DNA of 64,000 nt from Rotaria socialis (lineage: Eukaryota > Rotifera > Eurotatoria > Philodinida > Philodinidae): assembly GCA_905331475.1 (NCBI GenBank), contig CAJNYU010001548.1:1-64000 (forward strand), read 5' to 3'. Under the pieces are notes generated by a model. That model did not search any database. It was not told the origin of the DNA and was given only the letters and a program-made list of their open reading frames with translations. Below are positions 1 to 11,585 of this stretch, piece by piece. The position numbers were made by a program, and so were the translations under genes. Every line of letters begins with the position of its first letter. Within the stretch, counting starts at the first letter, position 1.

Positions 1-640
1 TGATTTCTAATTAGTGAAACTAGATTTTTATTACTGATGTGAGTAGTGGTGAACATAGGCAATCCATCTGTATAAAAATTTTATCTAATCAGTGCACGAA
101 ATGTTAGTTTTTTTATGTTTTATGCCTGTAATGGAGAGGGGGGGGGTGTGGTACAGGGGAGCCGCAAAAACCTAACAATTCAACTTACACTCACTATTTT
201 CTTCGAAAATATATGTGAGTTCCACAAAAAAGAGAATTAGAAGCAAGCATCCAACGAAAAGCGATTTCTTTACACTTTTGATTTTTCCTTCATGATTTAT
301 GAAGCTCATCAAAGCAATACACGTGGTTATAAAAATAAATTACCATTACTTTATTCAATTTTGTGAAAGTTTAATCGCTTAGTGTGTTATCCAAACAAGT
401 CTACAAATGTCCTGATTTTTTTCCAATTTGTGTCCCGTCTGAATTCCTGATTTTGAGACACAGGCTGCTGCGACCCCTGAATTTTCGAAATTTTGCATTT
501 TCCTTTTTTTTGAGTGGAGAGAGAGACATTTTTGTAAAAAAAATAGTTTTTTATAAGGAATGACCGAAGGTAATCGGGGTCTGGGAACTCTAATCTGGTG
601 TCAGATTTTCAGAATTTATGATGCTCAACTTTTTAGTGAA
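1..640. other. AT-rich intergenic DNA
   Basis: No coding exon is supported here. The only recognisable content is one copy of a G-rich dispersed repeat (123-229) whose partner lies at about 17.4 kb. Confidence 0.6.
123..229 (+). repeat. Dispersed repeat, copy 1
   Basis: This block starts with TGCCTGTAATGG, has a run of G, then CCGCAAAAA, and ends with TTTTCTTCGAAAATATATG followed by TGAGTTCCACAAAA. The same order of motifs, in the same orientation, occurs at 17368-17470. The last 40 bases are almost identical between the copies, while the G-rich head differs. This suggests an old interspersed element of unknown class; no terminal repeats or target duplications were seen. Confidence 0.7.
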
Positions 641-1850
641 ATAATATTTTTTCGAGAAAATAGTTTTCCTTGTAAAGTTTGATCAGATGCTGCCGGGCTC
701 GAGGGAGTCAGCAATGTCGAAGATCGAAAAAATGTCCACTTTACGAAAAGTCTCATGACTAAATGTGGGACCTTACGTACCTTATGAAATATCGCATACT
801 TATATATATATATAAGTAGCTGAAAGAAAGGCAAAACATGGATAATCTACAAGCGGATATTTCTTTTCTCCAGCGGATCTTTCCTGTTTTCTAAAGGACT
901 TTTCCTTTCACTTGAACTGATTAAAATTTAACAATCGTTATCATATGGAGATAAACTAAAGAAAATGATTCTCCATATTTTATGAGAATAAACTAGAGAA
1001 AATATTTATCTGCCTTTTTTAAATGAAAAATATTCATTTTTTAAAATTTATTGTTATTTAAATATATAAAATTTAACTATCGTTATAATACACAGATAAA
1101 TTAGAGAAAATCATTCTCCACACTTTTTTAGTACAAAGATGTAATTAATCTTTATCTCATAAAAATAACGCCTGTATTTATATTCGATTCATTTATCTTC
1201 GTATTCTGCACTCTCGATATTTTATTGTCTATTTATTCCTTATTGTAGGCATATATAAAGATAAAGTAACACCGAAATTCCAGAGTGTCTTCTGTGTTTT
1301 CATTCAATGCATAAAACATTTTTCTTTTCCTTCTTCAACAAATGGTTTTCGTATTCTTTTATTTCTGCGCCACGTGCTTTCTGTTATCTTTTCTCCTGCG
1401 CTTCGAGATCTATCCATACTCTCCAATTCTTTATCGATGAAATCCAGTAACTATGTAACACAACATTACATAAAAATTCAAACGAGGCTTTCTTTTACAT
1501 GTAAACAAATTCCATATCAGTGTCAACTCTATTCTTACTCTATTCCATATAAATTCATGAATGAGCACCATATCTTGCATCTATTACGAAAAACACCAAC
1601 GAATGATCTCAATTTTCTATCTACTGAAGCATTTCATGATACAAAAAAAAACGTTTTAAAACACGTTCCATCTGCACAAAATTTCACAATATTCATTCGT
1701 TAACGCACCACTAATAGAAAGGTCTTTATGATTTATCAAATTCTCTTAAAGAATCTCGGCAAAACAAAAACCTTCTAGAAGAACAGTGTCAAAATATATT
1801 GGTGTTATATGGCTAAGATTTTTAAAAGCTGTTAAATGTTAGATCATCAA

Positions 1851-1922
1851 GCTTCTGTGGCGTAAGTGGAAACGCATCCGGCTGTTAACTGGAGGATAGA
1901 TGGTTCGAGCCCATCCAGAAGC
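1851..1922 (+). tRNA. tRNA-Asn (anticodon GTT)
   Basis: All arms of a 72-base cloverleaf can be drawn. The acceptor stem GCTTCTG pairs perfectly with CAGAAGC; the D stem is GCGT/ACGC; the anticodon stem is TCCGG/CTGGA with loop CTGTTAA and anticodon GTT; the variable loop has 5 bases; the T stem is GATGG/CCATC with loop TTCGAGC. No intron is present and CCA is not encoded, as is normal for eukaryotes. GTT reads AAC/AAU, hence asparagine. The B box (GGTTCGAGCC) is good. A run of T follows at about 1942, inside the loop of the palindrome, and could end Pol III transcription. Confidence 0.93.
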
Positions 1923-2110
1923 TATTATGTAGTGTAGACACTCTTTTTGGTTTCTTTTGATACATATGTGTGTTAAAAAGTAATTATGAAATGCATTTGG
2001 CAATGAGCTTGTTTTGAAAGGTGATTGCATCATGCATTTCATCATTTTCTTCTCTCTTCGTTTGGCTCAAAATATTCGTAAGAAGAGAAAAAAAGATTGT
2101 CTACACAAAA

Positions 2111-2182
2111 GCTTCTGGATGGGCTCGAACCATCTATCCTCCAGTTAACAGCCGGATGCGTTTCCACTTACGCCATAGAAGC
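2111..2182 (-). tRNA. tRNA-Asn (GTT), second copy in the opposite arm
   Basis: This is the reverse-complement copy of the tRNA at 1851. It has the same anticodon arm, D arm, variable loop and T arm. One base differs: position 7 of the acceptor stem is A instead of G, giving an A-C mismatch with position 66. It may still function, but it is the more likely of the two to be a relic. The two tRNAs diverge 3' ends toward each other across the palindrome loop. Confidence 0.8.
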
Positions 2183-2555
2183 TTGATGATCTAACATTTA
2201 ACAGCTTTTAAAAATCTTTGCCATATAACACCAATATATTTTGACACTGTTCCTCTAGAAGGTTTTTGTTTTGCCGAGATATGAAAAGTCCCATGAAAGG
2301 TTCATTGAAGAAAAAGAAAGATCCGCTTTAAAATACAAAGGTCCGTTACAAATACTAGGAATATATCGAATCGAATAGAGAAAGGTCCTTCTGGATATAG
2401 AAAGGTCCGCATAAAAAATGAAAGGTCCCATGAAAGTTCTGTTAGCATTAAGAAGAATTTCTTATAACTGACATTCGATAAATACAATGTCCTTTTGCTC
2501 GATTAGTAAGATCCTTTATAACTTCAAAGGACTTTTCGTAAAGTGGACATTTTCT

Positions 2556-3765
2556 GGATCTTTGCCAGCCCTCATCAGCAACTGGCGAGTGACTGGTATT
2601 TCTAAAGCGTTTAGTAGTACCACAACGACGTGATTAGAGGTTATGATCCTAAACAAATAAATAAAATTGGTTCAAATAAGGTAGCGGCTGTCGCTGGATC
2701 GAATATTGAATGTTTAATAATCTTTCATAGTTCAAGCAAGTTTATAATGTATTAGGAGCTGTTTAGATCATCGTATTTTCGTGATAGGAGCTCTTTGTCG
2801 GCAAACTTTTTAAGGGTACCATTCGATGATGTTGATAATGGTATATATATATATCGTATGCTTATATTGGATTTTATTACGAATAGGCTATAGGCATCTT
2901 GCGGTAGAATTGATTCTCAATTTGACAACGGCTATTCGTGATTGGCGCCCCAGAGGAACGCCGACAAACGACTATCTGCTCACCTGGATATATCCTTGTT
3001 TCATTGCGTACGAAAATTTGATTATTTAAACAAACATGTTTTTGGAGAATGCTGCACTAAGGTCCTTTTCAACAAACAGTTGAACATAACTACATGTCTG
3101 TATTTTGTGTATAAACACTAACTCGTTGAAGGCTTTTTTCGAAGTCTTCAGTTTATACTTGATATGTCAACTTTTATTGTAGCACGAAAAATTTATTCAA
3201 ACTTAACACATAGAAATCTAGATTAGCACATCTACGAACGTTCGCAAACTGTGCATGTACTCAGAAATCTTGTTTTATTCTTCTCAAAATTGTGAGTCAT
3301 TTTTTTCATATGCAGATGAAACTGAATTAAATTAGTCCAATAACAGTTGTTTTCGGGTTTCTTGAAAATTCTCTTTGTTTTCATCTAATAATTATATAAT
3401 GAAGCGAAGTTTTCAATCAATCATGCAGTGTTTAAAATAATCACGTTCACCGCATATATACAACGAAACTAGNTTCTACCACGTACAATAAACAGATGAA
3501 GATTTTAATCTTTTTTTCTCACACAAATACCTTAATCTAGAGCTTGAATCCACTTTAGTGTATTTACAATTCGCAACTTTTCCATCCACTGGGAGGCTTT
3601 TATCAAATTTTCTTTTATGAAAAAATGTATCAATTTCTCACCTGATAATACGAAAAAATATAAATTTCTCAATATTATTGCTAGCTATATCCTAAATACT
3701 GCTTAAACTGTTATCATTCACAATATTTCTCAATGAAACCACTAAACACTTCAGCGTACTAACAT
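2556..3765. other. Intergenic DNA without a supported gene
   Basis: Short open frames occur but none has a recognisable domain, splice context or composition that supports a gene. One undetermined base is present at 3473. The right end is the 8 bp target duplication of the next element. Confidence 0.55.
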
Positions 3766-3773
3766 ATTCTAAA

Positions 3774-4729
3774 CAGGGTTGCCAGCCGTACCCCATTTGG
3801 GGATACAGTACCCAATTTGAGCCTTTTGTACCTCAAAAAAATTTGTACCTCATCTGCATTTTTCAATGTTACGACTACTATCATCCATATTTTGGTTGAA
3901 ACTACGAAAATTCCTGTCTCTTTATCCGATATTTACTATTGATAAAGATGTGAAGCGTCAATTATATTGGTTGGCTGCTAGTGGTCATGTTTATGAAGGA
4001 TTCAACAATGACATATGCAACGAGTCCCATGATGAAGATAATCTCATTCACAAACCGACGACCAAAAATCATGAAAGAGAAGTGGAATCTCGGTCTAATC
4101 AATTTTGGGCTTTTCTTCTTGTAAAGTCGAAACCAATGTGTATTGAAATGTACAAAATTATTTCTTATGTATACTTAATTCCTTCCTCGAATGCATTTGT
4201 TGAAGGCGTTCTTAGTCAAAGAAAAAGCACATGGACAGGCAGTCGGAATTTGACGGTGAATGAAACGATAGCTGCTGAATTAAAAATCAGATTTAATAGT
4301 ACTATGACATATGAAGATTTTTTTCTTTTGTCCAAACAGAATCGCAACTGATAAAGTGTGCCAAAAGTCAACAAAAATACAGTTTCGAAAAAAAGCGTGC
4401 AATAGTTAGTGTAAATATAAATCGAGAAGGTTCGCTTCGAGTAAGCATTGTTTTATTATGATTGAATTGAATATATGCAGGTTAAAATGAAATTTTATTG
4501 TAAACATATTTATTAGAAAATAAAGATTTCAATTTGAAAGCTAGGCTTTATAGTAAAACGAAAAACAGAGAATGCCCTTTCCTGATTGAAAATAGTTTTC
4601 GAAATTGATTTCCGCAGCCGATGACCAGTGTGAAAGATGTAAACTGCGTACCTCACGAATGTACCCCATTTACAACTGAGTTGTACCTAACGTGTACCCC
4701 ATTTGGGACCTGAGCAGCTGGCGACTCTG
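3774..4729 (+). mobile_element. hAT-superfamily DNA transposon, internally deleted
   Basis: The ends form terminal inverted repeats: CAGGGTTGCCAGC on the left and CAGAGTCGCCAGC read inward from the right (11 of 13 bases match). The element is flanked by an exact 8 bp target duplication, ATTCTAAA, at 3766-3773 and 4730-4737. Eight-base duplications and CAGNG-type ends are hallmarks of hAT elements. Subterminal copies of GTACCCCATTTGGG and GTACCTC occur at both ends and may be transposase binding sites. At 956 bp it is far shorter than an autonomous hAT; only the C-terminal part of a transposase remains inside. Confidence 0.93.
3866..4351 (+). pseudogene. hAT transposase fragment (C-terminal dimerisation region)
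   Basis: The open frame has 161 codons. Its second half (about residues 84-155) resembles the hAT C-terminal dimerisation region: FWAFLL, then a tract ending in LIPSSNAFVEGVLSQRK where other hAT proteins have a P-(S/T)-x-A/S-x-x-E-R-x-F motif, and a closing ELKIRFN helix. The BED zinc finger and the catalytic DDE core expected upstream are missing, and a full transposase needs about 500-700 residues. It therefore cannot move by itself, although the ends could still be acted on by a related enzyme. The ATG at 3866 may not be a real start; the frame is more likely what an internal deletion left. Confidence 0.8.
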
Positions 4730-4737
4730 ATTCTAAA

Positions 4738-5291
4738 CAAAAAGTTTTTTATACGTTCTCTCTAGTAATATTTCCTATTGATAGATTCAATAAACTTGAA
4801 ATGTTAAAAAGGTTTTATTATCTTATTTTTGAACAAAATATGATCTCACTATTCTGAAAAAATAAAACTTCTATTTGATCAGTATCTAATTGATCGAAAT
4901 ATGTGAGTTGCACATTTTTTTCGTAAAACTTATCAAATAATTACGTCTGTATAAACCTTGAAATATATTGATCATAACAAAAGAAAATGTGAAAGTCATT
5001 TATATTTAGGCCTATTGGGAAAAAATCATAAAATATCAGGACAAAATCAGGAAAGTAGTACTGCTGCGAGGTCTGTACGAACAATAATAATATTGTTTTA
5101 ATAAGGCAAAAAAAGCGTTTTATTTCTGTTTATCATGAAAAACGAAAAGCACATTACATTTTTATTTGTTCTAATAAAATTATATGACCAAGAAAATGGC
5201 ATTAATGAAAGGTGCGCGTGGCGACATTGAAGTGTGTGGCAACAAACGAAACATTGTTTGATTATGTATATGTATGTATTTATCGTCGTGA
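4738..5291. other. Short intergenic gap
   Basis: AT-rich DNA between the hAT element and the next gene. No recognisable gene, repeat or clear promoter motif was found. Confidence 0.5.
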
Positions 5292-7456
5292 ATGGCTGCT
5301 GCAAGAAATACTGCTGCTGATAGTAAGCGCTTTGTCTTTCGCTCACCTAATAAAGATCCTGATGTATATTTTATTCCAGCAAATCAGTCTGGAAGTTATG
5401 TTTCATCACGAACTGCACAATCAACTGATATGACAACACCACATACAGAAGCGGTAACTCCGGCACGACGTGTGGTTGTTATACGTAATACAAAAAATCC
5501 TCACAGTGCTCAAGGACATGTAGATTTAAGTGAACTCGGGAGATCTAATTCTGATGAAAATCCTGCAGTGACTACCGACGGCGTAAGTATTTTATTTAAT
5601 CAATGAAATCTTTCGTTTTACATAAAAGAAATTAAAGATATATATATATATATATATTCTAGAATAAATTAGTTTATGTCATGCGACGACCTATAGGATC
5701 AAAATCATCATCAAGGCCACCACCACCAGCAGAATTGCATCAAACCGTTCCAGAGTCAATAAATACTACTCAATTGCAACATGCACGTACACTAACTCCT
5801 CCAAATGAGACTGCTATTTCATTTGATGATCAGCCTCGATCACCAAGTCCACATCATTCACCGTCCATACGACCAAAACATCATACGCTCATTACGACGT
5901 CACCAATACAAACTGAAAAGTCGTCATCCTATATACCCTATCTAAGACGGCCGAGATCAAAAGTTCGAACGCCAAGTCCACCTCCTATACGAACAACAAG
6001 TTATAAACGTAGTACATCACCAACACAAGCTGAACATTATCAAGGAGTTGTACCCTATCTGAGACGATCAAGATCAAAAGTTCGAACGCCAAGTCCACCT
6101 CCTATACGAACAACAAGTTCAAAACGTTCTGTATCACCTTCGCAAACTGAAAATTATCAAGAATCTATACCCTATCTGAGAAGTTCAAAATCAAAAATTA
6201 GAGCACCAACACCAATCGTAGAACATACTAATTCTGCACGTTCGCCAACTGTGAACGAAGACAAAATTGATGGTAAATAGTTATATCATTGAAATTCTCA
6301 TTAATATTTCGTATATCTTTTATAGATATAGATCCTCAACAAACTTTTACATATTATTCATTACAGAATATAAATGAATCGATGAATACATCAAGTCCTG
6401 TCATGGTTGAAAATGAAGAACATACAACACAAAATTATAATGTACAAAATAAAAAAGATACTCAACGTACAACAGCAGCAAGTTCAGCAGTAAAATCAGC
6501 CAAATCTATTGTACTGATCAATCCTGATGATCAATCGATTGCTGTTGTTGAAAATTCATATACAAAAGGTGCAAAATCAGTAAAGATCGCTCGATTTATT
6601 GAAAGAGATGTATGTATTGAATAAATAAATAACACAAAACCTATCTATTAAAATAATAGGATGATCGATCCAGTGAAAGCTTATTGAAAAGATCTCCACG
6701 ACGAGGATGCCTTGGTTGTTTAGCAAGACATATGTGTTTAATAATACTCATTTGTTTTATTCTTATTTTTATTGGTTTAGCCGGTGCTGGTGTTAGTGCT
6801 TATTTTTATGTCTTAAGTAATTGTAACAAACTATTTTCAACTACTTAAATTTGATGTATTGTTCTCTAGATTCAACGGATAATTTTATTCCAACAATTGC
6901 TGGTATGGCTGCTGGTGGAGCTTTAGCTTTGGCTGCATTATTATTTCTATGCATCGTAGTCGCATGTATTGGTTCACACGATGGATATTTTAATTACAAT
7001 GATGATGAAAAACAGGTTGGTGGTCGAGCATTTGCATTCATACCTCCAACACATCCAAATGCTCATCTATATATTCCACGTGATTATGCGAAACTAGTTG
7101 AAAATGGTAATCAACTACCCATGGCACCGATGCCAGCACGAGCTTCGTCGAATTTTGTATATGGTCACCAATCATTGATGGCACCAGTATCGACTGTGTC
7201 CTATACTCCCCAACAAGCAATGAATAGATCAAATAGATCAACTATTACAGTAAATAATAAATCCAATAACGATATTATTACTATTGAAATGCCTGAACGT
7301 CTTGTAACTGGACGAGAAATGTCACCAAAATCACGGGAACGTAATTTAAATCAAGTAGTTAAAAATATTGGTCACGTTGTTGAAGATTCAAAGAAAAAAA
7401 ATAATGGAGATGCACCCAAGAAAGTTATTATTCAAATTGAAAAGAATAAAAAATAA
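5292..7456 (+). CDS. Uncharacterised two-transmembrane protein with SP-rich tandem repeats
   Basis: The five-exon model is 5292-5582, 5663-6272, 6326-6609, 6660-6816 and 6870-7456 (642 residues); all introns are GT..AG of 50-80 bases and all phases agree. The N-terminal half is basic, rich in Ser, Pro, Thr and Arg, and probably disordered. It holds three tandem units of about 40 residues (about residues 178-295), each with PYLRR, RSKVRTPSPPPIRTT and KR(S/T). Exon 4 gives a cysteine/arginine-rich lead (RRGCLGCLARH) and a hydrophobic helix (about 420-447). After a loop of about ten residues, exon 5 gives a second helix (about 454-482, AGMAAGGALALAALLF). A polar tail of about 160 residues follows. 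The hairpin puts both long tails on the same side, presumably the cytosol. I do not recognise the family. GCLGCLARH could be palmitoylated (inference). Confidence 0.8.
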
Positions 7457-9493
7457 ACTGCATAGGGTTTTACACAGATTTTTTATTTTTCCTGTATATT
7501 CAGTTTTTTTTTCAATAAAAAATATACACATTTATCAATCTACAGATTTTGCTTATTTTAGTATCAGAGATGAAAAATTTTCGAATAAACTAGTCCTAGT
7601 ACGATACTTCGTATACTGACCGATCGTCTAGTCAAAACTAACATGACTAGAGGTACTTTCATAACTAACGATGTTTAAAAGCACAACAATGTCTGCATCA
7701 GAAAACACAATATGAGTTCTACTGAGTTTTTTGGAAAATTCTTGTCTGTTCGAGTTAATTTAATTAACATCCAAAAAAGATTTCTCGTACAAGTTTATCT
7801 AATAAGAAGAGAAAAAAAATAAATAGGTTAAATCGATGATCAGCCGATTTAAAAGCAATACTGTTTCTATCGTTGATGTGACTCTTGTCGGGTCTTTGAT
7901 AAAAACAAAAAGAAAATAAATTCCAATGAACATTGACATTTTTTTGTTTATTCAATTTGAAACTTCTATACACTTGTTTCTCTATTCATATATTTATCTA
8001 AAGAATTGTTTATAAGAATTAGAAAGAAAAAATCGTTCGTCTTTTCTTTTTCCAATTTATTTGAACATTTGTTATTATTGTTTTTATCAAGTAGATTAAA
8101 TTGATCATCGCAATGGATATGTAGCATATAAATACAGAAAAGACGAGTGATAGAACAAGTGTTCAAGTGAGTGTAATCGAGCGGCAGATTCGTTTGTTGA
8201 TCTTGAGGGATGTATGCATGTCGGTTAGCCAGAGGGCTCCCTAACATGATGACCAAGTATGTCACAGCAGTTTTCTAATTGAATTCAATTTGTCTTCTAT
8301 TAAGCTTATGCACAACTATTTCTCATCCCTTTTCTGTTTTTTTTTATAGGATTTTTTATTCAACTATTGATACATTTATACATACTTTTGCTTATATTTT
8401 ATAAATGAGACCAATTAGGGCAAAAGAAAAGGTTTATTGTATAGTACGTGAATGAACAAGAGACACACTTGATGAACACAATTGCTATTATTGTCAATCT
8501 AGATGTTGTTTTATCATGAAGAAAATTGAATAGATTTTCATTTAGTTGTCTATAGAAGAAATATAGTTAAATGCGGGACTATGTGTCTCTCTCTCTCTCT
8601 CTGTGTCTCTGTTTTGTTAATCATATGTTGTCACAGCATTCCAAATTTCATCTACTTGTTTTATAATAGATGTTCGAATGATAAGATGATGAGTGTTTAC
8701 GCCTGTTCTATTTCCGTTAAAAATCAATATAACATAGTCATTAAAACTCAAGAAAGAACAACTACTTCTCACGTCAATCTCTTGTTCGATTATGTTTTGA
8801 AAGAAAATTATCTTGCCAAAAGGTATGTGTCGGCATATAGATTTCTTTTGAATATTTGATCACTCGTTTTCTTTTTTTCTTAAATGATGACAAACAATCA
8901 TTTCTAAACATAATAAACTTTGATTCCGATCGGAAATGATCTAGATATCGAGTTTTTTCTCTCTCGTTTTCGTTAACAATTGATTGTGAATAAAATAAAA
9001 TAAAAAAGAATAATAATACTTACTATTCAACAAAAGAAAAAGTCTTATGTATATATATATTTCTCTAAATTATCGTTTCTAATCTAACACAATTGTTGCC
9101 TATTGACATACATCATGTGTCTAGATATGCTGAGAAAACGGGTCATCTGGAGTTTAAAAAAAAAGAAAAAGACGCGAAAGAGAAGGGAAATGAACTTCTC
9201 AACAGCAAGTCATGTGTACTCATACACATAGAAATTCTCCTACTGTGTCGGAAAATGAAGTGATCATTAGGCTCTTGATGTAGTATCAGATATGAATAAG
9301 ATAGGCTCGTGATAGAACACGACTGGTGCCCCCTCTCAGGCCGATAGTTATTCACCAGTTTTGTTTGTATATTCATTATCTTATTTTGAATAAACTAGAA
9401 GAGAGAGTGTATCATTTTTTAAATCTCATTCTTTAATTTCAGTGTATATATATATATATATATATTATAGAAAAGAAGAAAAAAAATGATTAC
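7457..9493. other. Intergenic region between convergent genes
   Basis: AT-rich DNA containing 3' flanks of both neighbouring genes. A TC microsatellite lies near 8587-8602 and an AT run near 9447-9466. No exon chain with consistent phase was found on either strand. Confidence 0.5.
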
Positions 9494-10246
9494 TTAAAAA
9501 TGTTTAAGAGTATTATGTTGAAAATTATTATTTGTGTCTGACGATGATTTATTTGGTAAAAGTGCTTGTGGTCGATGAAGACCAAAATGATAATCATTAA
9601 TAGAATTGTTCGATGATATACTTGATGATGATGATGGTGATGTTGTAACAGCTGATGCGGCTAAACTAGCTGATAACATACTACTATAAGGATAATGTGT
9701 TGAAAGTGCAGCTGCATATGCAAGTGGATTATAGGCAAATGTTGCTGCTGCTGAAAAATCAGTCAATTTTCCAGTTGGATAGGGATAAAGTGCTGCTGCT
9801 GCTGCTGCTGCTGATTGAGATGATAATAATGAACGACATTTTTCAAGATTGAGTGCTAATGATTCATTTAATTGTTGTTGTATACTTGCTGAATTTGATA
9901 AATCATTTGAATCTTTATTTGTTGATAAAGATGCAAATGAAAATGGATATGATTCTTTTTTTACTAAAGATTTTGGTTTGCGTCGCGGACGATACTTATA
10001 ATCTGGATGTTCTTTCATGTGTAATGAACGTAAGCGTTTTGCTTCATCTATAAATGGTCGTTTTTGTTCATCATCTAATAATTTCCAATCGATACCTAAA
10101 CGACGACTTATTTCGCTGTTATGCATTTTAGGATTTTCTTGAGCCATTTTACGTCGTTGTCCACGTGACCAAACCATAAATGCATTCATAGGACGTTTTA
10201 TATGTTCGCTTAATGATGAATTCGAATTTGAAGATTTATTCGCCAT
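9494..10246 (-). CDS. SoxB-group HMG-box transcription factor (Sox14/21-like)
   Basis: This single-exon gene encodes 250 residues from the ATG at 10246. An in-frame ATG at 10315 would add 23 hydrophobic residues that look like 5' UTR, so I prefer the later start, which sits just before the box as in SoxB proteins. The HMG box (about residues 15-93) has the Sox signature [18 protein letters not shown], then [14 protein letters not shown], and ends [13 protein letters not shown]. The next residues, [12 protein letters not shown], resemble the group B2 (Sox14/21) continuation. The C-terminal half has a polyalanine run, Ala/Tyr-rich blocks and Ser tracts typical of SoxB regulatory tails. It should bind the minor groove at AACAAT-like sites in the nucleus and act in neural or ectodermal development (family knowledge). 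The B2 assignment is less certain than SoxB. Confidence 0.93.
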   Translation of the reverse strand: MANKSSNSNSSLSEHIKRPMNAFMVWSRGQRRKMAQENPKMHNSEISRRLGIDWKLLDDEQKRPFIDEAKRLRSLHMKEHPDYKYRPRRKPKSLVKKESYPFSFASLSTNKDSNDLSNSASIQQQLNESLALNLEKCRSLLSSQSAAAAAAALYPYPTGKLTDFSAAATFAYNPLAYAAALSTHYPYSSMLSASLAASAVTTSPSSSSSISSNNSINDYHFGLHRPQALLPNKSSSDTNNNFQHNTLKHF

Positions 10247-10506
10247 ATTTAAACCAAGATGAGAATGAAGTATACTAGCTGAAAGATATGAAGAAGAAAA
10301 AGAAAAAAATAGCATTCTTCCAAATCATTAAACATCATTCATTCTTGTGAATACATTTCTAATACTTACACATCATGCTCAAAATATCCAAGAATCTTTA
10401 TTTCTTATCTCATATACAATAAGAGCATTGAAAAAAAAAACTATTATATTATATGACAAGCGAAGAAGAAAAACTTTTTCTCTCCCTCTCTCCCCTTGCT
10501 CTCTTG

Positions 10507-10532
10507 CTCTCTCTCTCTCTCTCTCTCTCTCT
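10507..10532 (+). repeat. (CT)13 microsatellite
   Basis: Uninterrupted CT repeat in a pyrimidine-rich stretch about 260 bases upstream of the Sox start codon. Such tracts can be GAGA-type sites, but nothing here proves function. Confidence 0.9.
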
Positions 10533-11482
10533 ATGTATATACAAAGCAAAACATAATGACTTGAACTATGTGCTGTGCACACTAATAGAAGAAGAGGAGA
10601 CCTTTTTCTTGTCTTTCTCGTCAACGCTTAAAAAGTGTTATTCAAATAGAGACAGCCAAGTGGAAGAGAGAATGAGCAAGCAATAATAATAAGAATAATA
10701 ACAATAAGAATAATAATAACAACATCATCTACGAACCATTTTTTCCCTCCAATGGAAATTGAAGAATACAAACGAACAAGAGAAAAAGAAAATTAAAAAT
10801 CGTCATTGGCCATTCGTTGCGCTTCTTTTCGCTTATTCCTTTCTTTTTCTTTTATTCTATTCTCTGTTGTTTTGCTTGTTCGGAAGAGAAAAAGTAGCAA
10901 TGCCCAACAACAAAACGATTACAATATGTGTCTATTGGTCTTTGAATAATCAACGAGAAGAAAAAGAGAAGAAAAAAAGAAAAGAACAATTCAGTGTATT
11001 TCATATAATGAAGGTTTACATTAACCGTACTCTTGAATAAGTGCATAAGAAAAATAGAATCGAGAGTATTAATCGAATGCATACATTGGTCGTTAGCTTG
11101 TTTCGATTACCTTAATATAATAGATGAATAAAAAATTTACAAAATTATTTCTTCTATGAATAGCAACTTCTTTCTTTATAATAGTATCGATTTAAGATTA
11201 TATCCTTTTTTTTATTATTAATCTTTGATTGTTTTTAAATGACGCCAATGATTTTTCTATGTTTCATTTGAGAAATATTAATTTGAAGTTCTTTTTTTTA
11301 TTATTTTAAATAGATACTTTTCATTGAACAGTAGGAAAAAACTACAATTCGTTGTTAAAAAAAGAAGCAAAAGAGGAAGATGAAAAAGACGAGTTGAACG
11401 GAAGTAAGCATCGAAGACGGATAGCAGCGGAAGCGACTTATTTAGAATCGACAAAGAAATTACAATTCTCTAGTTTTCTTAG

Positions 11483-11513
11483 CTTCTTCTTCTTCTTCTT
11501 CTTCTTCTTCTTC
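11483..11513 (+). repeat. (CTT)n microsatellite
   Basis: About ten perfect CTT units in non-coding DNA. Confidence 0.9.
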
Positions 11514-11563
11514 AATGACGAATAAGAATAATAGAATAATCATAAAGCCCGGACGCACACTCT

Positions 11564-11585
11564 CACACACACACACACACACACA
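11564..11585 (+). repeat. (CA)11 microsatellite
   Basis: Perfect CA dinucleotide run in non-coding DNA, followed by a short GCATGTATG stretch. Confidence 0.9.

Larger units (their letters stand above)
1753..2280. repeat. Palindrome: two arms of about 185 bp with about 155 bp loop
   Basis: The left arm (1753 to about 1940) and right arm (about 2098-2280) are reverse complements with only a few mismatches, for example GGCTAAG against GGCAAAG and TTCTAGAAGA against TTCTAGAGGA. Each arm contains a full tRNA-Asn. The high identity points to a recent inverted duplication, or to gene conversion between the arms. Confidence 0.9.
724..2555. repeat. Large imperfect inverted arrangement around the tRNA palindrome
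   Basis: A stretch of about 30 bases containing AATGTCCACTTTACGAAAAG (about 724-752) recurs as its reverse complement at about 2526-2555. A second short pair, GCGGATCTTTC near 866 and GAAAGATCCGC near 2310, is nested inside in mirrored order. The central palindrome 1753-2280 lies between them. The left flank is about 750 bases longer than the right, so the arms are not symmetrical. The stretch 2280-2520 also repeats the motif AAAGGTCC several times. It could be a foldback-type mobile element or an inverted duplication with a later insertion; no target duplication was found. Confidence 0.45.

Noticed and set aside
133-160. G-rich TGTGG-containing tract resembling bdelloid telomeric repeats
   Set aside because: No tandem TGTGGG units; the tract is part of a dispersed repeat present also at 17.4 kb.
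1374-1703. A 109-codon open frame (+)
   Set aside because: No domain, no splice context, AT-rich composition without coding bias; it overlaps the left part of the mirrored repeat structure.
10379-10686. Overlapping open frames on both strands with Leu/Ser or Arg/Glu runs
   Set aside because: They are produced by the CT/GA microsatellite upstream of the Sox gene.
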